The position numbers and the translations under genes are program-made. A stretch of 54,181 nucleotides of DNA from assembly GCA_026391695.1 (NCBI GenBank), contig JAPLDP010000019.1, positions 1-54,181 on the forward strand, given 5' to 3'. The stretch is from Bacteroidota bacterium. Lineage in GTDB: Bacteria > Bacteroidota > Bacteroidia > Bacteroidales > JAGONC01. Below the pieces are notes generated by a model. It was given only the letters and a program-made list of their open reading frames with translations. It had not been told where the DNA came from and did no database searches. This document shows, one piece after another, positions 1-6,372 of the stretch; within the stretch, counting starts at the first letter, position 1, and the number at the start of each line of letters is the position of its first letter.

Positions 1-37
1 ATCAGAAACAAGATGGGTATTTGGGCTTTTTGTATCT

Positions 38-115
38 TTACTCATGGAAAAGTTTGTTTAAAAGTTTATACACCTCAAAGATAATGATTATCAATGAGAT
101 AACAAACTTTTCCAT
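38..115 (-). CDS. possible 25-residue hydrophobic peptide enclosed by an inverted repeat
   Basis: An ATG at 115-113 opens a 25-codon frame ending in TAA at 40-38, starting 15 bp after the stop of the upstream gene. The peptide has a charged start (MEKF), a hydrophobic core with four isoleucines in a row, and a lysine-containing tail, so it could span a membrane once. The first 15 bases of the frame (101-115) are perfectly complementary to bases 44-58 near its end. The mRNA could therefore fold with its start codon in a long stem. Type I toxins often combine a tiny membrane peptide with end-to-end mRNA pairing, but no homology is recognised. It may equally be a chance frame in a hairpin. Confidence 0.3.
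   Translation of the reverse strand: MEKFVISLIIIIFEVYKLLNKLFHE
44..115. repeat. perfect 15-bp inverted repeat with 42-bp spacer
   Basis: Bases 44-58 (ATGGAAAAGTTTGTT) and 101-115 are exact reverse complements. On the plus strand the second arm is followed by a run of T, so a weak terminator role in that direction is possible. The long spacer and the small reading frame it encloses on the minus strand argue for something else. Confidence 0.6.
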
Positions 116-130
116 TTTTTTATGAATAAT

Positions 131-700
131 TCAGGTTAGAACTAATCCGGGAATATACATTGATTTACCTGGTTTAGTATGTTCGCGATATACTAATACA
201 TCATTTGCCATGAACAGATTTTTATATGGATCTTTAGCGAAAGATGGACCAAATGAAACTCCGATCCAATCTTGAGCTTGTTCAACTTTCACTGCTTCAA
301 CATAAGCTTTACCCAAATATTTTCCTTTTATTTTATCCATATATGCATCTCCAACGGCAATTCCTCCCCTTAACGGGAAACCTTCCTCAATGACTTCACA
401 GAAGAAAGTAAGGCACATATCACAGAAAGGAGGAAAACAGAAAGAATTGTAACTACACCAGAGAATAATGGTATCGCTGAAATAAACATGTTCAATATCG
501 AATACCCCAAATCCTGCCGCAAAAGAACCATTTCCAATTGGAATACCACAATTTAACATTGTACAGTTTTTATATTTTTCTGCAAGACTTATGAGTTTAT
601 CATATGCCTGAGATAAAGATTCTGCTTTTTCATTTATTGTTCTGTCACTAAATCCAAGAACATCAAATTCAGCAACAACGATTGGTTTTTCCTCTTTCAT
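131..700 (-). CDS. nucleotide-cyclase-fold protein, cassette gene
   Basis: This 189-residue protein of unknown function has the pattern of a small class III nucleotide cyclase domain. An N-terminal strand with FDVLGFS places an aspartate at residue 13, and YFSDTIIL places a second at residue 76. These match the positions of the two metal-binding aspartates of the family. LRGGIAVGDAY (110-120) and YLGKAYVEAVKVE (128-140) match the later core strand and helix. No sensor, membrane or effector domain is attached. It is the last visible gene of the array and starts 48 bp after an attC-like site. Cyclase activity is inferred from the fold pattern only; many such stand-alone proteins are uncharacterised. 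Confidence 0.65.
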   Translation of the reverse strand: MKEEKPIVVAEFDVLGFSDRTINEKAESLSQAYDKLISLAEKYKNCTMLNCGIPIGNGSFAAGFGVFDIEHVYFSDTIILWCSYNSFCFPPFCDMCLTFFCEVIEEGFPLRGGIAVGDAYMDKIKGKYLGKAYVEAVKVEQAQDWIGVSFGPSFAKDPYKNLFMANDVLVYREHTKPGKSMYIPGLVLT

Positions 701-747
701 ATATTGTCTTTATATTGGAAAACGAAACATATGGCACAATTACAGCT

Positions 748-870
748 AACGGTGCGGGTTTGCACAGTGGCGGAGTTTGAAACCACCTACCATTCTTTCC
801 CTACCGAAGTTTATTTATTCTCAAACAGCCTCAAACTCACGGTTGACCGCCATTGTGTAAACCCGAAGTT
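748..870. other. attC-like site between lipoprotein and cyclase-fold cassettes
   Basis: A 123-bp imperfect inverted repeat begins with AAC (748-750) and ends with GTT (868-870). The left arm holds GTGCGGGTTTGCACAGTGGCGG, less one or two bases, in complement to the right arm CCGCCATTGTGTAAACCCG. The flank outside the GTT end (871-885) is complementary to the other end of the lipoprotein cassette at 1812-1823. The flank outside the AAC end should recur at the far end of the cyclase cassette, which lies beyond the window. Confidence 0.7.
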
Positions 871-903
871 ATAGGCAGGCACTTGGTCGATTCGATAGTC
901 ATA

Positions 904-1782
904 TTATTTCTTAAATGGGATAATCAACTCCTTAGAAACTCTATAAGTTGTAAACCCCATAGTTCTCTCTGCACCGTTTCCTTTAATATATTCTCCATTT
1001 CTTCCTAATATTTCAAGTGTTTCTTTTGATTGATCTCTCCTAGGGGAAAATAGTACACCTATTTCAATTTTATCAGAAATTTTTGATATTGGTGGAAAGT
1101 CATCAGGAAGAGCTTTACTAATTTCTTGACATTCATTGTACCATTTCGTGTCATTGATGTAAACTATTGTTTCAATTTCTCCATTTTTTACCATTAAATC
1201 TTTACTAAAAATTTCTCCTGAATAAGCTTCATTTTTCCCTTTCAAATAATGTGTTCGGCTAACATCTATCAATAGATTTGTTCCATCTGGAAAGTCTGTT
1301 TTAATATTTATTTTCACTTTTCTCTCTCCTTCATTAATCGCAGAAAGTTCAATTGTATATTCTTTTAATTCTGAAACTGGAATTTCCTTTACTGCTTCTT
1401 TCATTTCTTTAATTTCCCATTTAGTTCCGAATAAAGCATTTTCATTTTTTACAAATTTTATTAATCTATCTTCGTTAAATTCTCCTACACCATATGCGGT
1501 CAATCCTGTATTCATCTCAGGTAGATAAAGAAAGGCAGTAAATTCTTTCCAGTTTTTATTTCCATTCTCCCAGATATAAATTGCTGTATTTCTCATTTCT
1601 TTGTCAGTAGGTAATGAATCAACATCAAGAATAATTCTATATACCATTCTTTGATTGTTTAAATAACTAATGTCTTGTTTCTCAGTTATTCTATATTTTA
1701 AAATTTCTGATTTTTTTTCTGAATTTGATTGGCAACTAATAAGTAACAAACTGATTAAAATTGCATTAAGTAGATTTTTCAT
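904..1782 (-). CDS. hypothetical lipoprotein, cassette gene
   Basis: This 292-residue protein begins with a lipoprotein signal peptide: a lysine, a hydrophobic run, and the lipobox LLISC with the lipidated cysteine at residue 17. The mature part is rich in lysine, glutamate and isoleucine and has alternating strand-like segments. No domain is recognised. It should be anchored to a membrane from the periplasmic side or exported to the surface. Base composition is strongly AT-rich compared with the chromosomal genes to the right. It is the only gene in its cassette: its start lies 42 bp after one attC-like site and its stop 34 bp before the next, and the two cassette ends match in 14 of 15 positions as an inverted repeat. 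Confidence 0.75.
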   Translation of the reverse strand: MKNLLNAILISLLLISCQSNSEKKSEILKYRITEKQDISYLNNQRMVYRIILDVDSLPTDKEMRNTAIYIWENGNKNWKEFTAFLYLPEMNTGLTAYGVGEFNEDRLIKFVKNENALFGTKWEIKEMKEAVKEIPVSELKEYTIELSAINEGERKVKINIKTDFPDGTNLLIDVSRTHYLKGKNEAYSGEIFSKDLMVKNGEIETIVYINDTKWYNECQEISKALPDDFPPISKISDKIEIGVLFSPRRDQSKETLEILGRNGEYIKGNGAERTMGFTTYRVSKELIIPFKK

Positions 1783-1823
1783 AATATTTTATTTTATAGT
1801 TTCTGTTTCCTGTGCTTGCCTAT

Positions 1824-1947
1824 AACGCCCTGCCGGCAGCCGCAGTGCGGGTTTTACTTGTTGTCTGTTTTCTTAATCTTTATCAATTGTAGGTTTGGTG
1901 AATGCTAACCTCCGAAACCCGCCCGCATTGTCGGCTGACGGCTCGTT
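1824..1947. other. attC-like site between propeller and lipoprotein cassettes
   Basis: A 124-bp imperfect inverted repeat starts with AACG (1824-1827) and ends with CGTT (1944-1947). The left arm contains GCCGGCAGCCGCAGTGCGGG, nearly identical to the site at 4183-4307. The arms pair with extra unpaired bases near the AAC end and one extra base opposite, so the two folded strands differ, as in integron attC sites. The spacer of about 65 bp is AT-rich. Confidence 0.75.
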
Positions 1948-1959
1948 GGCAACAGTAAC

Positions 1960-4155
1960 TTATTTTATCATAATTATTTTCCCTTGACAGGTTGAATTAC
2001 TTGTCATCGCTTTAATTATTAATACAGAACTTGTCAACTCACTCCAAATATTCGATAAAGATATTTTATTGATAGTATTTGACATAATTTGATTAAATAA
2101 CCTTCTACCCTGTATGTCAAATATTTCAATAGTAAAGTTTTTTTCATTTGGAATGTTGTTTTCAACGATTAAATAGTCAGTTGCAGGATTAGGATAGAAT
2201 TGAATCAAATCTTCTCTATTTGAATATGGCTGATTGATTCCTAATGAATTTCTGTTGTACACAGAACCTCCTGAATAAACATTGTGTGTCATCCAAATTC
2301 TATCATAATTGTCAATTGCAATTGAAGATACTTGATTTAGGGCTATTCCTGAATTCGACTGCTTAAAAACCTCCCATTTTGATGACTTATCATATCCAAC
2401 CAATCCTCCAAATAATGTTCCGGCCCATATTTCACCAATGGTATCTTCATCAATTGTCAATACCTGATTGTCCGAAATGCCGGAGTTTTCTTTCATAAAC
2501 GATTGCCAGGTTGTACCATCAAACCGGGTGAGGCCTCCACCATCCCAGACACCATCGTTTACGGTACCCAGCCAAACCACGTCATTTTTATCTACCTTGA
2601 GTGCTCTTATCGTGTTGTATGGTAAAGGTGAATTAAAAACATTGTATTCCTGCCAGCTTTTATTACCATCGAATTTCATCAAACCTCCTCCGATAAGATG
2701 CCCAAAATCATCCCACATTCCGTTAAGTCCGATCCAAATGTTACCCTTACTGTCAAAATCAATTCTATTAACCACATTTGAAGACAATGGAGAATTATTA
2801 ATGTTATAATTTTCCCAATTGGTTCCATCCCATCTATAAATTCCTGCGGATGTTCCAAACCAGAAAATTCCCTTAGCATCAACCTTTAGTACCCGGTATA
2901 TACCTGTTGAAAATGGAGTTTCGGTATCCGTAAATTGAATTCCATCGAACTTGGTCAGTTTGTAATATGTTTCGTATCCAGCTGGTGTATAAGTTGATTT
3001 ATTAGTTAATAACCATAGGTTCCCCTGATTGTCAGGAGTTATATGTAATATTGTTTGGTATAAAAGATTTGAGTTTATAGTATCCCAATTTTTATACTGC
3101 TGATTATCATAACAATACAATCCATAATTATCAATACCAAACCATAGCTTGCCATATGCAAACGCAATAGTATTTATCACGTTTGAAGGAAATACGGAGG
3201 GTTGCGAAAATTTTACTTCCTTGAATATCCCATTTTCAAACAGCATCAGCCCGTTTTTGCGAGTTCCTATCCATAGATGGTCATTAGTATCAATGAAAAG
3301 CGTGAAAATTTTGAAGTCGTTTCCATTCTGAGAAGTACAAGAATAGGTACTCCAAATTCCTGTTGAAGAAAAACAAGTCAACTTATCATAAGAGCCAATC
3401 CATAAGTTACCCTGTGAGTCAAAGAAGATTTTTCCAACATTGTTTGATGGCAAACCCGAATTAACCATATTGTAACAAAACCACGAAACCCCACTGTAAT
3501 AATACAAACCATAGTTATCAGTGCCAACCCATATATTGTTGTTTTTATCTAATGCAATGCTGTTTGCATGCCCAATTACTTCTCCAATTCTTTCACTTAT
3601 ATTCCCATCGTATTTGAACAAACCCTGATAGCTAGCAATCCAAACATTTTGAAAGTTATCAATTTTCATATCAGAAATACAATCAAACGAAACAAGTGGA
3701 TCCATTTGCTTAATGATTTCGAATACTCCGTTTTTAAATTTTGAAACAAACCCGAGCGAGCCAATATAATTATTATCAGCCAGGTCAAATGCAAAGCTCG
3801 AATTATATTGGTCATGAGGGATGTTGGAGTTTTCGGAATTGTATGTAACGCATTCATTATTATCGTAAATTCCTATTCCGCTACGACGAGAGCCAACCCA
3901 AACCGAATCATCAGGTCTCACATTAAGTGTCAAAACACTGTTATCGGGAATTCTTTTGTTAGCCCTGTCAAAAATTATTGTTTCCCTAGTCTGCTTATTA
4001 AGTTTTACTATACCTCCGCTCGTTCCTATCCATAAAAACCCTTGATCTTCATCGATGGAGTAAACCCAGTCTTTATTTGCAAGATTTAACCATGTCTGAG
4101 AAAATAAAATGGTATTCAATAATAATACTAAAAGAATTATCGTAATTGATTTCAT
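1960..4155 (-). CDS. secreted two-component-regulator-type propeller protein with T9SS sorting domain
   Basis: This 731-residue protein has an N-terminal signal peptide ending near FSQT. About ten repeats follow with the pattern of the ligand-binding sensor propeller of hybrid two-component regulators, for example FLWIGTSGGI, NIWVGTDNYGL, NLWIGS and HLWIGTRKNGL. Residues from about 655 form a T9SS type A sorting domain, with FYPNPATDYLIVE near its start and a basic end. Unlike hybrid regulators it has no membrane helix, histidine kinase or DNA-binding part, so it is probably a secreted or surface beta-propeller that binds a ligand or partner. It fills one cassette alone, with its stop only 13 bp from the attC-like site. 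At about 2.2 kb it is large for an integron cassette. Confidence 0.85.
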   Translation of the reverse strand: MKSITIILLVLLLNTILFSQTWLNLANKDWVYSIDEDQGFLWIGTSGGIVKLNKQTRETIIFDRANKRIPDNSVLTLNVRPDDSVWVGSRRSGIGIYDNNECVTYNSENSNIPHDQYNSSFAFDLADNNYIGSLGFVSKFKNGVFEIIKQMDPLVSFDCISDMKIDNFQNVWIASYQGLFKYDGNISERIGEVIGHANSIALDKNNNIWVGTDNYGLYYYSGVSWFCYNMVNSGLPSNNVGKIFFDSQGNLWIGSYDKLTCFSSTGIWSTYSCTSQNGNDFKIFTLFIDTNDHLWIGTRKNGLMLFENGIFKEVKFSQPSVFPSNVINTIAFAYGKLWFGIDNYGLYCYDNQQYKNWDTINSNLLYQTILHITPDNQGNLWLLTNKSTYTPAGYETYYKLTKFDGIQFTDTETPFSTGIYRVLKVDAKGIFWFGTSAGIYRWDGTNWENYNINNSPLSSNVVNRIDFDSKGNIWIGLNGMWDDFGHLIGGGLMKFDGNKSWQEYNVFNSPLPYNTIRALKVDKNDVVWLGTVNDGVWDGGGLTRFDGTTWQSFMKENSGISDNQVLTIDEDTIGEIWAGTLFGGLVGYDKSSKWEVFKQSNSGIALNQVSSIAIDNYDRIWMTHNVYSGGSVYNRNSLGINQPYSNREDLIQFYPNPATDYLIVENNIPNEKNFTIEIFDIQGRRLFNQIMSNTINKISLSNIWSELTSSVLIIKAMTSNSTCQGKIIMIK

Positions 4156-4182
4156 ATTATTGGCCTTTCTGTTATTGTTGCC

Positions 4183-4307
4183 AACGTTCGGCCGGCAGCC
4201 GCAGTGCGGGTATTAGCAGGTTTTATTTTTGAGTTTCGTAATCATGTTTAGTAGCTCCAACCACTTTCGTTACCAACTTGCCCCGCATTGTTGGCTGCCG
4301 GCTCGTT
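4183..4307. other. attC-like site between membrane-protein and propeller cassettes
   Basis: A 125-bp imperfect inverted repeat starts with AACG (4183-4186) and ends with CGTT (4304-4307). GCCGGCAGCCGCAGTGCGGG in the left arm is the same 20 bases as in the site at 1824-1947, and the right arm differs at only two positions over 26 bases. The flanking TTGTTGCCAACG at the left recurs as its complement at the other end of the propeller cassette (1944-1956). Confidence 0.75.
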
Positions 4308-4362
4308 ATGTGCTGCCCAAAATTTATTTTATAGTATAATACTCCTTCCAATATGGACTTCT

Positions 4363-4743
4363 TTATACAGTTCTACCTTTCGGAAGGAGTAGATAACCAA
4401 AGCCAAGTGTGAAGAATAGATATACAGCAACAATGCCCCATCCGAGTACATTCAGACCACCTGAAAGCTGGATTATTAGTGTAGCAACAAGCGCAATGGC
4501 ATCATAGATAAACAAATTCCAAATGATTGCACGTCGAGCAATAGAGTCTTCTGCATTCCGGGCGAGCCATGCGAGTAAGAGATTTCCAATGAGTGCCGCG
4601 CCATATTCTCTTGCTGTCAGATCAGCACCTGGGCCAAATGAGGTTCCCAGAGTATTAAGCAACCAACCAGGCACAAACAAGAGTAAAGGACCAAAGCCTA
4701 AACAGACAATGGCTTTAATAATCATTACGGTTTTGAATTTCAT
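4363..4743 (-). CDS. small four-helix membrane protein, cassette gene
   Basis: This 126-residue, highly hydrophobic protein has about four membrane-spanning segments (about residues 5-30, 45-65, 72-92 and 98-122) and a short basic tail. No family is recognised with confidence. Its start is preceded by AAAGGAGG, a full Shine-Dalgarno sequence that most genes here lack, and its GC content is higher than that of the other cassette genes. Both suggest it came from a different donor. It is the cassette next to the recombinase gene. Its two ends match as an inverted repeat in 11 of 14 positions, more weakly than in the neighbouring cassettes. Confidence 0.7.
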   Translation of the reverse strand: MKFKTVMIIKAIVCLGFGPLLLFVPGWLLNTLGTSFGPGADLTAREYGAALIGNLLLAWLARNAEDSIARRAIIWNLFIYDAIALVATLIIQLSGGLNVLGWGIVAVYLFFTLGFGYLLLPKGRTV

Positions 4744-4747
4744 AACA

Positions 4748-4755
4748 ATCCTCCT
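4748..4755 (-). promoter_or_regulatory. strong Shine-Dalgarno of the membrane-protein cassette
   Basis: The minus strand reads AGGAGG with its flanking A bases a few bases before the ATG at 4743. Such a strong site is unusual in this window, apart from the SPFH gene and two V-ATPase genes. Confidence 0.6.
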
Positions 4756-4868
4756 TTTTTAATGTTAAATAATTCACCTACTAAGTTAGAAAAAACAAAA
4801 TAAATATTAAATATTTTTTAATTTCTTTGTCTAAAGATAGTTTGAATAAGTGTCAATGGGTTGTACAT

Positions 4869-4951
4869 AACTATCTTATGGAGGCTACTCAGTTAGTCCT
4901 GTCTGCATACAATAGGTGTGCGGACAGGCGACACTGTGTGGCGCGTTAGTT
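4869..4951. other. hairpin site adjoining the recombinase gene, attI- or attC-like
   Basis: An 83-bp imperfect inverted repeat starts with ATAACTA (4867-4873) and ends with TAGTTAT (4947-4953). The inner arms at about 4883-4910 and 4915-4942 pair well around an AATA loop (CCTGTCTGCATAC against GTGTGCGGACAGG). It lies 19 bp behind the recombinase stop codon, in the position where a first recombination site would be expected. Its sequence and short loop differ from the three longer sites, so it may be the equivalent of attI or the site of an older first cassette. Confidence 0.6.
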
Positions 4952-4969
4952 ATATTACTGTTTTTCTGA

Positions 4970-6094
4970 TTAAAGATCATCAAACGGACTCCGGATACTC
5001 TGTATGCTCCGCGCACTGACATGGGTGTAAATCTCCGTTGTGCGGCTGCTGCGATGCCCCAGAAGCTCCTGGATATACCGAATGTCAACACCCGATTCGT
5101 GTAAATGCGTCGCATAACTGTGTCGTAACCAATGTAAAGTTACTGGTTTTTTTATTCCGGATAATAAAAGTGATTTTTTTAATACCTGCTGCAAACTCCG
5201 CTCGTCATACTGCTGCCCTCTTACTACACCTTCAAATAGCCATACCTTTGGCCTGTAATTCTTGTAATATTCCCTCAGCATACTTATCAGCTTCTCCGAA
5301 ACAGGCACTATCCGGTCTTTCTTTCCTTTCGCTTGCCTGATAATTAGCAAGCCCCTGCGACTGTCAACATCGACTAGTTTCAGATTCAGTAATTCACTTC
5401 GACGCAATCCACACCCATATATCAAACTCAACATCGCATGATGCTTAATGTTTTTCATCGCTAGCAGCAACGCTTTCACTTCATCCCTGCTTAACACATT
5501 CGGTAGCCTGTATTCACGTCGTGGTCGCTCAACCTGTTCCACCTCAACTTCCTGACCAGTTACCTCCCTGCAAAATAGTTTCAAAGCATTGATGAACTGA
5601 TTCTGATATGATTGGCTCAGCCTTTTCTTCAGAATATATTCATTCGTAAACTTAACAACAAGCTCATTCAGGGTACTATCTTTACCAGCTGTCAGAGTAA
5701 ACCGTAAGAAAATGGATAAAATTTCACTATAAGTTCGTATGGTCGAAGAGCTGTACCTCCTGTGTTCCATCCAGCGAACAAGACTTTCAATCTGGTCTGC
5801 TTCCCTTACAGGTAAGGGTAGAAACAATTTTTCATCGTCTTTACGGATGAGTAGATCATTTGTCAATTGATGCTTTAATCCATCAAGATTGAGCAATGCA
5901 TTATTGCTGAAAATGTTCAGAATCTTGTTCAAATTAGCCTGCGTAAAACCTATATGCCAGCATTTCATTGCCGGCTCCCAACGTGCTCCCGGTATAGTCC
6001 GAATTATCGCAATAGTCTCCTTGTCATAAGCGAAGTACAGCAGTAGCCGCCTGCGGCTGTTCACAATGCCTTCCTCTACTTGAATGGTCTTCAT
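4970..6094 (-). CDS. XerD-like tyrosine recombinase with HARP-like N-terminus
   Basis: This site-specific recombinase cuts and rejoins DNA through a tyrosine. The start chosen is the ATG at 6094 (374 residues); an upstream frame continues to 6181 but looks non-coding. Catalytic residues are complete: R231 (GLRRSE), K256 (KGKKDR), H321 and R324 (LHWLRHSY), H347 (LLGH) and Y356 (EIYTHV). A SAM-like core-binding domain covers about residues 95-185. Residues 12-60 (YFAYDKETIAIIRTIPGARW and a following KCW) resemble the HARP domain of SMARCAL1-type helicases, which binds branched DNA. The stretch between the lysine and HxxR boxes is short and lacks the extra helix that defines integron integrases (IntI). 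It stands at the head of the cassette array in the same orientation. That it mobilises the cassettes is inferred. Confidence 0.85.
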   Translation of the reverse strand: MKTIQVEEGIVNSRRRLLLYFAYDKETIAIIRTIPGARWEPAMKCWHIGFTQANLNKILNIFSNNALLNLDGLKHQLTNDLLIRKDDEKLFLPLPVREADQIESLVRWMEHRRYSSSTIRTYSEILSIFLRFTLTAGKDSTLNELVVKFTNEYILKKRLSQSYQNQFINALKLFCREVTGQEVEVEQVERPRREYRLPNVLSRDEVKALLLAMKNIKHHAMLSLIYGCGLRRSELLNLKLVDVDSRRGLLIIRQAKGKKDRIVPVSEKLISMLREYYKNYRPKVWLFEGVVRGQQYDERSLQQVLKKSLLLSGIKKPVTLHWLRHSYATHLHESGVDIRYIQELLGHRSSRTTEIYTHVSARSIQSIRSPFDDL

Positions 6095-6206
6095 TGTGGT
6101 TTTTATTATTAATCGGAAAAGATGCGAAAATATACCCCTATCAGGAGGGAAATAATTAACCCGACATATGAAAGAAAGCATTATTGTGATTATTTGTCAA
6201 AAGACA

Positions 6207-6256
6207 CCTCAACCCTCACTCCCCTCTCCTTCAGGAGAGGGGTTGGGGGTGAGGTC
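6207..6256. repeat. GC-rich REP-like palindrome
   Basis: CCCCTCTCCT and AGGAGAGGGG (6221-6242) form a 10-bp stem with a 2-base loop, inside a longer weaker palindrome from 6207 to 6256. A degenerate second copy follows to about 6290. Related hairpins occur at 8431-8454 and 36416-36440. Apart from this, the 278 bp between the recombinase and the next gene hold nothing recognisable. Confidence 0.7.
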
Positions 6257-6372
6257 ATGTAGATCAGGAGAGGGATTGAGGGTGAGGTCATCCCTTGTTG
6301 AATAATTGTAGCTTTATCGCCTTAAATGGTAAGTCAATAATGCATAAATTTGACGCCGGTAAAAGATTTTAA

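Larger units (their letters stand above)
38..6094 (-). mobile_element. integron-like gene cassette array with its own tyrosine recombinase
   Basis: The region holds a recombinase gene and four single-gene units, all on the minus strand, separated by imperfect inverted repeats at 748-870, 1824-1947, 4183-4307 and 4869-4951. The genes fill the units closely: stops lie 13 to 56 bp before the next repeat, and three of four starts lie 28 to 48 bp after one. In each complete unit the two ends are complementary, and that sequence changes from unit to unit. Known integron cassettes have this property because the circular form rebuilds attC from both ends. The genes are unrelated to each other, and three of them are visibly richer in A and T than the chromosome to the right. 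The left end of the array lies outside the window. That the recombinase acts on these repeats is inferred. Confidence 0.7.

Noticed and set aside
44-121. Simple rho-independent terminator
   Set aside because: The loop of 42 bases is too long, and no gene reads toward it on the plus strand within the window.
2468-4035. Plus-strand frames inside the propeller gene
   Set aside because: They are shadows of the repetitive propeller gene and have no signals of their own.
4970-6094. Calling the recombinase a classical IntI integron integrase
   Set aside because: The region between the catalytic lysine and HxxR is of Xer length, with no sign of the IntI-specific extra helix.
6095-6181. N-terminal extension of the recombinase
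   Set aside because: The 29 extra codons are unlike the family start, and an ATG at 6094 gives the usual beginning.
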